Position numbers and translations under genes: made by a program. From the NCBI GenBank assembly GCA_905178155.1, contig CAJINV010000003.1:1999873-2063872 (forward strand): DNA of 64,000 nt. Reading direction: 5' to 3'. Source of the stretch: Amoebophrya sp. A120. Taxonomy: Eukaryota > Sar > Dinophyceae > Syndiniales > Amoebophryaceae. The notes beneath the pieces were generated by a model. It ran no database searches, had not been told where the DNA came from, and saw nothing but the letters and a program-made list of their open reading frames with translations. Positions 8,179 through 18,165 of this stretch are shown piece after piece; the first letter of the stretch is position 1; each line of letters opens with the position of its first letter.

Positions 8179-11100
8179 TGCAACTTCATTGTTGCTATTC
8201 GCGCCCGTCGCCGCCGCGGCCTCGGCGGCGGCCTTCTCCCCCGCGGCCGGCGGCGGTGCGGTCTTGGCCATCGTGTCCATGCACTGCGTGGCCATGGTCA
8301 GCAATTCCTTCTTTTCGGGCAGCTCCTTCTCGAACTTCTGTTTGGACTTGACCAGAAAAGCCCGCACGTACTCAATGAAGTCGGGCGTGGGGATGGCGTG
8401 CTGGAAGATGAAGGCGAGCAGCTTCCACCCTAAGAGCTGGGACCGCAGCCCCGGGTTGTGGGTGAGCTGCTTGATCACCTGCGCGTACATCTCGTTGGTC
8501 AGCGCCGCCTCGGACCGCGCCTTCCACACGATCGCGTACAACAGCGGCACGCGCCGCTTCTCGTCCACGGGGTGGTCCGTCATCCAACCGAGCACGTTTC
8601 GGTAGGCCGCGGTAGCGGTGGAGTTCATGCTGGCGTCCCCGATGTTCGTCAACGGGGCGGACAGCTTATTCTTGCTCCACGCGAACGTGCCCCCGGGCTC
8701 GCACGGAAGAATCTTATTCCCGTCCGGACCCGTGATGGGCTTTACCACATCCGTGTTGATGCAGGGGGCCTTGCTCATGTCACCGTACAACGCCATCACC
8801 ATGTCGAGGTTACCCGACGCCACTTTACCGTCCCTGGGGTTGATGTTGATGCGTGTTTATTCAGATATAGAAGAGTGCACATGATCAGCGATCGAGTTTT
8901 CAAAATTCAAACGCACTGGAACTGGTGCCGGCCTAGATGCGAGACGAGCCGTTTCCGTTTGTTTCTACAACAGTGCATCTGCATGTATGACTAGAATACA
9001 ATTAGCATATGCAAACAGAAACACTTTAGGAAACACGGGGAAAAAACACCAGAAGTGATTAATACCTTTGGAACAGGGACCCACGTCGAATATGGGCGAT
9101 GCGCGAAGCGTTTTCCGCCTTTGTGAGAAGATCGGCGTCGACGCCCGCATCTTGTCCGGCAAGAGCTAAATTCGCGACCTTGGTGGCCAGGCCGTGAAAA
9201 TCTTTCTTGGCTTCCAGGGTTTTCAGACAGGAATGCAGCTGTTCCTCGATCCACCCGGGGTCCATAAGCTTCGTCAACATTTCTCGCGCAGGCTTCAGAT
9301 CGTTGGCGTCCACCTGTCCATTCGCCACGCACGTTGACAGGGACGCTTGGATCCCCCGCTTGTCGCAATTGTTGATGGCCGCCGTCAGCAACTTTACGAG
9401 CTCCTTGGGAGAATCGTGCTTCAACTCGTGCTTCTCGAGCTTCTCCTCGTCCAACTTGCTCTTCAGCCGCTCCCACTGGGCTTGCAGCTTCACAAATTTC
9501 GCGCCCGCCTGCTCGTCCAACCAATCGGACTGGTTTTTTAACCCCTTCTGGGTAGCCTATGCGTCAGAGAAAATAAAAACTTTCACTTTGTTTTAATTGA
9601 AAAGAAAAACCTCATTAGGCTGAGGCTAGCTCTAGCAGGTGAAGACTGCAGCAGAAGCAAAATCACATAACGCTATGAAAGCATGCTACCACGAAACAAG
9701 TTGACAGGAAGAACGAGCTAAAAGTCGAAGAAACTTTTATTTACCTGCTCCACGACGTGCTGCAGCCGCTTGCATGCGTCGAGGTCCGACGGGCTTGGGT
9801 CGGTTCGGTCGGACAGACCGGCCATGGCGGTGATCAGCGGCAGCTGCACGGAGAGCATGTCGAGCCGGACCGCCAGGCGCTTGGCCACTTCGTCCTCGAT
9901 TGCCAGATTGGTCAGCTGGGAGACCGCGGTCTGCAACTGATCCAAATCGACCGTCTTCAGCAATGCGTTCATGTCCTTGTAGACTTCGTACTCCTTGTGG
10001 AGCTTCGTTTGACAGGTGAGAAACGCCGCTTCGCACACCTTCAGCTTGGTGCTCATGGACTCGATCTCCGCCCGCCACTTCTTCACCTGGTCGCACTCCG
10101 CCTTCAACTTGCCCAAGTCGTTCTTAAACGTCGCCAACGCGTTGGTGTTGGGCGTGTTCGGTTTGTACAACTTGGAACCCGTCGTCTTCATCCAGTTTTG
10201 CGTCATGCCGCGGAGCTCCCGCGCCCGCTTCGTCATCTTCCTCGCGCGGTAGCCGCGGAAGGCCGCCTGGATTTTGATGGTTTTCTCGAGTGTGGCAAAC
10301 CGCACCTGCTCGTCGAGGACTTGGTGGCCCCGAAGACGGGCCATCACCTTGGTTTTTCCCATCACGTACTGGCCCTTCAACTCCGGTTGGTGGAACACCT
10401 CCGGAAGGCGGTCCAGAATCAGCGTAACCACCGCCGGGTCGGGGAGCTTTTTGCCCGCTTTTTTCTCACATTCCATCCGGAGTTTCACCGGAAAGCACGC
10501 ACGGTATTTGCGGCAGAACTCGGCGGGCAAAGCGCGTAACGGATACCCCTGCTGCCGGATTTTCACCGCTTCCATCGCGCCGGAGAAAATCAGCTGCTCC
10601 AACACCTTCGCGCGCGTGAAAATCTTCGGCTTCTTCTCGTCGTTGGGCTTGATGCACCGGACAAAGTGCGGCACGGCGGAACGAATTCGCTCCATTAGCG
10701 TTTTCAGCGACGCGCGGAACTGGGTTGATACCGTCAACTTTTTCTGCTTGCCCTCTTCTTCCAGTTGCTTCCCTAAATCCCTCAGCAACTCGTTCTTCGA
10801 GGTCTTCAGCACGTCCATCGCCTCGGGCGGCGGGTCGTCCGTGTTTTTTTCATGCACCCAGCCGCCGACATTGTAGGTGACCTTGCCGGCGTAGTGGGTC
10901 AGCGTGAACTCCGGCGGGTCCTTGTTGAACTTGTCCGCCTCGAAGTAAGCATTCTTCTTGGTTTCCATCAGCTTCCCCAGATTGTTCATAAACGTCTTGT
11001 CCGTTTGCCGCATCCCTTTGGTGGCGTCGTCCAGTACGCTGAAGATGGAGTCCCTGGGCGCGGCAATCGTGTCCAGGATCTCCTGGTTGTCCGCGAACGT

Positions 11101-13433
11101 GATGCCCTCGACGGAAACCCCCTCCGCCTTGTAGTCCGCCATTTCGCGCTTGAACACGAATTCGTTGAAGTGCTGCTGCAGGTTCTCGTTGGATAAATTG
11201 ATGGTGATCTGCTCCCAGGTGTTGTTGGGGAAGGACTCGAAGCCCGCGATATCCAGTAAACCCACCTCGATCTTCTTCGCGCTGCTGTTCCCGATGTCCC
11301 CGGCGACAACTTTGTTTAAGTTTTCCATCAGCCAGGCGAACAGCCGCGAGTACACCAGCGTGGCTAACCCGTTCCGCGCCTCGTTCGCCAGCTCCGGCTT
11401 CAGTTGCTTCACCGTCACGTCCTTCCCGACGATCAGCTTCTTGTTCGTGATCGCGGTCTGCAGCACCTTGTCGTCGCACTCCCAGGCGGTGGACACTTCC
11501 TTGGTCTTGTCGCAGATGGACGAATCGTTTTTCCCCGCTTTAAAACTCACGTTCCCGAGCAATAAAATGCCCGCCACCGCCTTGAACAGGTCGGCGCGCT
11601 TCTTCTCGCCGATGGTGACGTCCTCGAAGGCCGACACCACCTCGTTGTACTCGGTTTTGTCATCCACGCCGTCGGCGAGCTGGGCTCCGCTTTTCAGGTA
11701 GTTGAAGTCGCTCCACTTCGTGCCCTTCGGCAGCCCGTACTTCGCCCCGTCGGGGCCGTGCAGCAGCATGTAGAAGATGTGAAAGTTGCGCTCCAAACTG
11801 GTCTGCTTCAGCACGCGCGACTTCTCCAGCAAATAGTCCACCAGCAGCGCACCGTCGATGGAGCCCTTTTGCCCGAACATGATCGCGGTCCACTTCCCGA
11901 ACCGGGACGAGTTGTTGTTCCGGGAGGTCTTCGCGTTCCCAAAAGCTTCCAAGATCGGGTTGCACTGCATGATGCGGTCCTGGATGCGGCTCTCGTTGTG
12001 CCCGGCGGAGTCCGCGAAGAACCCCAACATGATCTTACACGCTTCGGTCTTCCCCGCCCCGGACTCTCCGGAGATCAAAATCGCCTGGTTCAAACTCTCG
12101 CGCACGCACCCCGACAAAGCGGTCTTGGCGATGGAGTACACGTGCGGGGGCTGCTCCCGGGAATCCGCCGCGTTAATGTACTTGTCCATGACCTCGGGCG
12201 TGTCCAGGCCCAGCCGCTCGAAGGGGTGTGAAGTGTAAAAGTGTCTGGGTCTGGAAGGATCCGAACTTGTGATGCGTGTTTCGGATCCTACGAGAAAGAT
12301 CTGTGATGCACAAACGTGCAAAAGGTGCCCACTTCTGGCCTTGCTGAGAGGGCATCTCTCATGCAGAATACGCATCAGCAAGGAGCTGCAGAACCTGTGA
12401 TGCTAGGCCCTGCATTCCAGACGTGGGGGAGCTTGGAAAAACTGCATGACAAATCTCGGAGTCTCCCAGACCCAGACATTTTTGCAATTCATAAGGGGTT
12501 GCAGGAGACGATGATCTGGTCGATCATCGTATAGATCTCCCCCTTCCCGTACCTATGCATTGCAAAAGTATCGTACTAGTAGTAATTGCATTCATGCATT
12601 ACAAATTTTTTTCTTAAGGTAAATCCGCATGACAAATTTTATTTCTGATGCTGGGGAAATTTGTATTGCATTTATACGAGTACGATACTTTTGCAATGCA
12701 TAGTACCGGGTTTCCAACGACTGCAGCACCGCGGCGTTCACCACGGACCGCAGCTGACACACGTATGAGAGTGCACAACTCCCCCTCCCACTCATTTGTA
12801 TTGCATGAACAGCAATAAAAACACCAGTACACGTGGAGCCTGCGCATGACAAATTCATGTAGTACTCCTGTTTGGGCTTCCGGAATCTGTCATGCAAACA
12901 GTGCTAAAGGGAAGCACTTGGATTTCCGGTTTTGCATGACAAATGAGGGAGAGGGAAATTTGTGCACTCTCATAACACGTCGGGTAAGCCCATTAAATGG
13001 TCGTCCTCCACGTCCGCGACCTTGGTGATCTCGTCCGCGGTCAGCCACACCACCTCCTCATATGCATTGCAAAAATGTCTGGGTCTGGAAAAAGTGATCT
13101 TGTGATGCTGGCCTTACATTCCAAGAAAATCTGTATTGCATGACTAACAAACGCACAGCGTTCTTTGTGATGCAAAAACGCAGTTTGTCGTGCGCGCTAC
13201 GTATGAGACAGCGTTGCAGGAACTTGTCATGCTTGGCTGCATTCGAAAGCGTTTCAGTCATCCACAGTTCAGCATCACAAGTTTCCAGACCCAGACATAT
13301 TTGCATGTGATACCTGACTCGCGTTCTCGATCTGGTAGCCGCGGACCTTCTTGCCCTTCATGTCCTTAGTCTGCCCCGTGTCCTTCGCCATCACATACCC
13401 CTCGACGGGGTGTGGAATCCACTGCTTCAACAT
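8161..13433 (-). CDS. MyTH4 myosin heavy chain, tandem copy 2 (complete)
   Basis: An actin-based ATPase motor. Exons are 13433-13313, 13055-12975, 12758-12703, 12548-12494, 12221-9745, 9556-9066 and 8833-8161, totalling 3,954 nt (1,317 codons plus stop). The first four introns are introner elements removed TSD-to-TSD; the last two are GT-AG. Motor landmarks are the P-loop GESGAGKT at about residues 156-163, switch I NNNSSRFGK and switch II DIAGFESF. One IQ motif (IQAAFRGYRARK) follows the converter, then a helical region, then a MyTH4 domain in the last exon (VLGWMTDHP to YVRAFL). There is no FERM domain, unlike the related gene at 35.3-45.3 kb. The reading frame ends in AARLSR plus TGA; the last five residues and the stop lie inside the retroelement's A1 repeat, so the tail is probably truncated. 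Many protist MyTH4 myosins carry a FERM domain after MyTH4. Confidence 0.93.
12227..12493 (-). mobile_element. Introner, family A, myosin copy 2 intron 4
   Basis: A 267-bp element, left end TATGAATTGCAAAAATGTCT, right end a variant of its complement, TSD CCCCT. Removal restores SCNPFERLG. Confidence 0.92.
12554..12702 (-). mobile_element. Introner, family C, myosin copy 2 intron 3
   Basis: A 149-bp element, TIR TATGCATTGCAAAAGTATCG, TSD GGTAC. Removal joins LETRY to GKGEIYTMIDQ, which matches the myosin pattern before the P-loop. Confidence 0.92.
12764..12974 (-). mobile_element. Introner, family B, myosin copy 2 intron 2
   Basis: A 211-bp element, TIR TATGAGAGTGCACAA, with C/T-rich tracts inside both ends. 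TSD CGTGT at 12979-12975 and 12763-12759. Copy 3 shows the empty site with a single CGTGT. The same family interrupts the MyTH4-FERM myosin at 41262-41484. Confidence 0.95.
13061..13312 (-). mobile_element. Introner, family A, myosin copy 2 intron 1
   Basis: Family A: ends are TATCACATG and GCATA, with GTCTGGGTCTGG just inside both ends. Flanks are TCAGG and TGAGG; copy 3 has a perfect TCAGG pair at the same site. Removal gives ENASQEVVWL. Confidence 0.88.
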
Positions 13434-14599
13434 CTTGCTTCTTCGCGAGGAGGGCGGGCGGGGGGGCTGAAACTAACTAAAGGAAGCGTAAAAGTGAATG
13501 GTCAAACTTTTTTGGAAAATAACCAGTTTGATGTTACAACTTAGAACTTAAAAGCGCTTAAAGTAAACGTGCTTTTTGTCGGTCTCGTCAAAAATACCGG
13601 CAGCGCCATGGTGCACGTGGGTCGTGATCATCATGGAACAAATAAAAATATTTCATTTGCATTTGGGACAGTAAAACAATCATGTAGCACAGGGTATCGA
13701 ATTGGGATGATGGGTGTCACAGTGGCGTTTGGCTTGCTAGGCCACTGTTGCAAATGAGAGAATGAACGTAAATAAAATCTGAGTATATATAACTTGCTCT
13801 ACCGTGATGCCGGCTGAAAAAGAGCGAGCAGTGGCTGTGGCGCCTAGGTGCACGATGAAGTAGCAGACGTTTCTTATCAACAAGCACGAGTTGCAGGACG
13901 AGTCAAAAAGCACAGCACGATACCGACTCAGATTGTTATTAGTCACTTTCTGCTGGGATGTTCTTGATCAGTACGACTGCAGACCGACAATTTTAGTCTT
14001 GCCTTTGGCTTTGCGCCATGGTCATTCACATAGTACAACCGATTTTGATTTATAATTAACCACTGCCTGGATTGCAAACAAAGAGTAGTTCATTTTCATA
14101 GAGGGACCGAATTTCACGAATGAAATACTGGAGAAGCGCCAGAAAATGAGAATAGATGCGAACGCCAATGGTCTCCCATTTCGGAAGATCATAGGCACTC
14201 GCCACTTGAGAAAGCGCTTGATTTAGATAAAGCCTTTAGTGCAATTAGAAACGTCGCGTCGCTCAATCCTTATTTCTCCGCATATTTCCGTCCATGAGGA
14301 CATGCATCATGCTACTTGCGATTGCGCATCATGAGTTAAATACCTGCACTGTTACTCTCGCATCATCAGATATGCATCTTTAGGTGTAGCAAGTATTCGT
14401 GTCAAACGATAGTCGGCACTCGAATAAATCAATGCCCATATTATCAGTAATTTTCTTGTAGCCCGCATGCAGCTCGGTCCTGAAACAAGTCAAACAGCAT
14501 CACAAACAAAGCTCGATGTACAATCACAAGTCAAATTGTTGAAGCCTTCAGCAAGCAAGTTCGCCCGGAAACAGGGCGCACCCCAAAAAAACAAAACTG

Positions 14600-14775
14600 A
14601 ATGAAGTCTCCGACTGATATCATTTGACAAAGATTGCCCCAGGGTGCAACGTGCAGAGCCTGAGACGGACATTGTCCAATGATATAGAGCCCGGCGAGGC
14701 AGTATCGCCTACGCAGGCCCGCGTCGTGCGCGACATGTGGATCGACAGCGGAGATCTAGATCGCAAATTCGCAAA
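14600..14775 (-). repeat. Split direct repeat B2, second element
   Basis: Copy of 4613-4788. Confidence 0.9.
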
Positions 14776-15041
14776 CTCACACTCTGATCGAACCAACGCA
14801 AGGATACAAGTGGCGCTGCTCACTCAACCACCACCTTTGCGGGGCGATACAGTCCTGGCCGACACTCTAGCTAACTAACGACGAACAACAACAACGAAGC
14901 TTTTTTCTTGTCTCGTCACCTGGCGAAGCCAACCCTTGCAAGCTTTTGAAGGGAGGGAGCGGACGGGTCTTTTCAAAACTTGCAGCGGAGCCACGCCTTT
15001 CCTGCAGGCGACGGCTCGAACTCAATAGTTTCCATCTCAAG

Positions 15042-15128
15042 TAGCTACTTTTTTCGGGCTTTTGAGGTACTCGCAAAGGGGAGGTGGCGCACACTAACTC
15101 ACCTCGACTTTCACCGCGAAAGCCGTGC
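15042..15128 (-). repeat. Split direct repeat A2, second element
   Basis: Copy of 5055-5141. Confidence 0.9.
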
Positions 15129-15330
15129 GGCCCCACATACAAAAAGATCGCCGCGCTCTCAGGATGGAAGCTAGCTAGGAAGTGAACACCAACAGCAGAA
15201 CCGTCTGTAGCTAATTCTTGTGCCAACCAGAATTAGCTAGGGCGCACTAGAAATCTTTTTCAGTCTTCGTATCCTTTCCTGCGTCTACGATTTCACTCTG
15301 GATCAACGTATTGCGCATGCTCAGATCCTT

Positions 15331-15506
15331 AATGAAATCTCCGACTGATATCATTTGACAAAGATTGTCCCAGGGTGCAACGTGCAGAGCCTGAGACGGA
15401 CACTGTCCAATGATATAGAGCTCGGCGAGGCAGTATCGCCTACGCAGGCCCGCGTCGTGCGCGACATGTGGATCGACAGCGGTGATCTAGATCGCAAATT
15501 CGCAAA
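15331..15506 (-). repeat. Split direct repeat B1, second element
   Basis: Copy of 5344-5519. Confidence 0.9.
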
Positions 15507-15656
15507 ATGCGTAACATCCACCACTTCCGATCCTGAGAACAGCGAAGCTTTTTGAAGGGTGCACCCCTGCCCTAAACACTTCACTACTGTGAAGCGGCGT
15601 AGCCCTTTGCGGAAATGAAAACCAGAGGCAGCAATTGGTCGACCCACTGAAGTCAA

Positions 15657-17555
15657 TTAGTTGTCCTCAGCAAAGTCGAAGATTTTGGCCAAACCATTTT
15701 TCCAGGTGCGAGACACTCTAACCGCGAACGATTCTAGTTTTGCTAGATAATCGCTCCAGTTGCCGCCAGCGCGACAGCATCCTATGCGCGCGGGGAAACC
15801 GATGATGGCTGTAGCTTCTTCGTTCGGGAGTCGATGTTTCAATTTTTCAAAGAAATCGCCGAGCGCCTGTTGGAACCACGCCAACCGCTTTGCCTGCGTT
15901 TCCGCATTACCCTGCTGGTTCTTCGGCGGTAGCCCTGGCTTGTGTTGGCCATACAAGTTTGCTACTAACTTGCTTGCACGGGTTGAAACCTTTCGCAGAT
16001 CCGCCGTGCCCGGGACTCTTTTGTAGGACTTCGCGCACGTGTTTGCTGGTGGATATTTGAAAAGTATCTTCTTCGCTATACCTTCCGCTTTTCCTATGGT
16101 CAGGCAGTTTGTCTGGTGCGCGATCACATTCATGTTGTCTGCTAGAATTGATCCCCGCACATGCACCAGCGGCACTCTTTCCGGCTTTACTTTCTGGCTT
16201 GCTTTTCTCTTCGGCTTCTCCAACAGTGCCAAGGTACTTTCCGAGTACCCTTCGCACTTTGTCTGCAGACTTTGCGCTGGCACTGTGCTCAGCACCAGAT
16301 AGGTGTCGTCTGTTGGCGGTAGGTCTACCCAGCTTGCTCCTTTCCATACTTGGAATATCGATTTATTCTTCTGGAATCTGCTCACCGTGTGAAACTTCGA
16401 ATGCAAATAAGCAAGCCTGCTTTTGTATTTTGGAACTAAAACCAACGCCCGGGGGCGCTGTGCTTCCGGGACTTTCATGTAGTCCACCAATTTCTTGAGG
16501 ACCGGCATAATTGCAAAGCTGCCTGGATGCCACCAACTCAATTCCAGCGCCATTTCGTGGTCTGTGGTCTGGTACGCGTCCGTGATGTGGTTTTTGAAAT
16601 AATCCACCAGTCTGCTGTGACCCTCACGATCACGCATCGCGTCCACTGTTGGCGTGATTTTCAGCCTTGAGCATACCGACGACAACGCTTCTGGTTTTAG
16701 TCGTTTGCTCGGGTTCTGGTCGTACAGCGTACTGCTGAGCTGTAGTCGGCTGATCGCGTCTGCTATCACATTATGCTTGCCCCGCACATGTTGCGCCAGC
16801 ATTTTTATTCCCAACCTGTTTTGCATCAACTTGATGGCCTTGGCTTTTTCTGCGAGCCACTGTTTCCGCCCGGTCCCAAAGTTGATGTAGTGCATGGCAC
16901 TGGTATTGTCTGTCCGCAGAAGGATAATTCTGCCCGCAAAACGTTCGCCGTATTTTTTTAGCCATTCTGCGACTGTGGTCAGATCCCTTTTGTTGGAGTG
17001 TCTTTGGTCGATTTCTTCGCTGAAGTCGCCCTCGTGCCGCACTTCGTCCCCGTCCGCCGTCAGCCCCCAATGAAACCCGCTAGCATCACTTGTGACGATC
17101 ATGAAAGAGGCGGGATCAATATCTTGGAAGATTTCGGGATGATCAAGCAATTCCGGAGTAAACAGGAAAGATAAGCCCTCGGTCGTGGAAAAGATGGGGA
17201 TAAAAGGATCGTCTTTGAGGACTTGAAGCCACCAAGAAAAATCTGCTATGACCGCAGCGGAGAGCTGGGGAGATGGACTGAAAGACTTGCGTCCTTTGGT
17301 CCATGCAGCGATAGCCCCCGAATCCCCAAGCAAGTCGTAAGCGTTCCGCAGAAATGCGCGCCCAGCCGAGACAACAAAGGAGATGAAGTTCAACTTTCCT
17401 ACTATCGACGCCAGATCTTTTGCGTTCGTTGATAATCCGTTCGCGGCCTCTTGCAAGCATTTTCTAATGCTGCAATATACTTTTCGCGTTGTTCTGGGTC
17501 CACGTAAATCCGCATCTTGATGGCGTTGATCATGAACCCTATCCAGCAGATGCAC
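15657..17555 (-). CDS. Retroelement polyprotein part, second copy
   Basis: Amino-acid identical to the frame at 5670-7568: RNase H near 17108-16745, macro domain near 16169-15702. Confidence 0.8.
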   Translation of the reverse strand: MHLLDRVHDQRHQDADLRGPRTTRKVYCSIRKCLQEAANGLSTNAKDLASIVGKLNFISFVVSAGRAFLRNAYDLLGDSGAIAAWTKGRKSFSPSPQLSAAVIADFSWWLQVLKDDPFIPIFSTTEGLSFLFTPELLDHPEIFQDIDPASFMIVTSDASGFHWGLTADGDEVRHEGDFSEEIDQRHSNKRDLTTVAEWLKKYGERFAGRIILLRTDNTSAMHYINFGTGRKQWLAEKAKAIKLMQNRLGIKMLAQHVRGKHNVIADAISRLQLSSTLYDQNPSKRLKPEALSSVCSRLKITPTVDAMRDREGHSRLVDYFKNHITDAYQTTDHEMALELSWWHPGSFAIMPVLKKLVDYMKVPEAQRPRALVLVPKYKSRLAYLHSKFHTVSRFQKNKSIFQVWKGASWVDLPPTDDTYLVLSTVPAQSLQTKCEGYSESTLALLEKPKRKASQKVKPERVPLVHVRGSILADNMNVIAHQTNCLTIGKAEGIAKKILFKYPPANTCAKSYKRVPGTADLRKVSTRASKLVANLYGQHKPGLPPKNQQGNAETQAKRLAWFQQALGDFFEKLKHRLPNEEATAIIGFPARIGCCRAGGNWSDYLAKLESFAVRVSRTWKNGLAKIFDFAEDN

Positions 17556-17866
17556 TGCGTCGGATAAGTCATCTTATCCAGCTTATCCGCCCGGAATCCA
17601 TGTAAAACCAATCCTGGAACGAAGGAAAAGGCGCGAAGTTTTAGAGGCACGAAGGTCGTCCCCTTACCGCTCACGCGTCGGATTTCGGAGGCGGCTTCGC
17701 AACACTCAGGGGCTTCCGACCGAAGATGACGAATAAATAGCTGAGAACAGTTTAACCGGGACTGGCAGCGACGCACACTGTGTGCAAACATTACACAAGA
17801 TGCACACTGCGCGCAAGCGGGAACTAAAGTGGCAAACACATCTTGCGTTGCGGGCCTTCTGGCCAC
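17387..17866 (-). pseudogene. Reverse transcriptase remnant, second copy
   Basis: Same sequence and same frameshift as 7400-7879. Confidence 0.65.
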
Positions 17867-18078
17867 ATGCGTTCTAGCATGCTAAACTTTTGGACGTGAT
17901 GTCTTTCATTACGTCCCAACTGAGCCCAAGCAGCGAAAGAGGCTGTCGCGTCGACGACTTACTTTGGCTAACCGAAATCCTACAGCCTTACCGCACGGCG
18001 CGTCGGATTTCGTGCCGTAATCACTCAAGCTAACGAGGTCTTTCAGCCTTTAACTTAGTCCTTTCTATCCTATACTAA

Positions 18079-18165
18079 TAGCTACTTTTTTCGGACTTTT
18101 GAGGTACTCGCAAAGGGGAGGTGGCGTACACTAACTCACCTCGACTTTCACCGCGAAAGCCGTGC
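18079..18165 (-). repeat. Split direct repeat A1, second element
   Basis: Copy of 8092-8178. Confidence 0.9.

Larger units (their letters stand above)
14602..18165 (-). mobile_element. Retroelement with split direct repeats, second copy
   Basis: Same structure as 4615-8178, shifted by 9,987 bp; the protein translations are identical. It lies between the 3' end of myosin copy 3 and the 5' flank of copy 2. The identity shows that the insertion came before the last duplication, or that the copies are homogenised. Confidence 0.75.

Noticed and set aside
9757-10539. Long plus-strand frame of 260 codons (and its copies at 7 and 19744)
   Set aside because: It is the antisense of the myosin motor/tail exon; composition (Leu/Arg/His-rich, no domain) is that of a shadow frame.
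12494-12548. Reading myosin exon 4 onward as NPLSNARMSAP or NPL-stop without an intron
   Set aside because: This reads into the introner TIR; the conserved NPF site is restored only by removing the element with one TSD.
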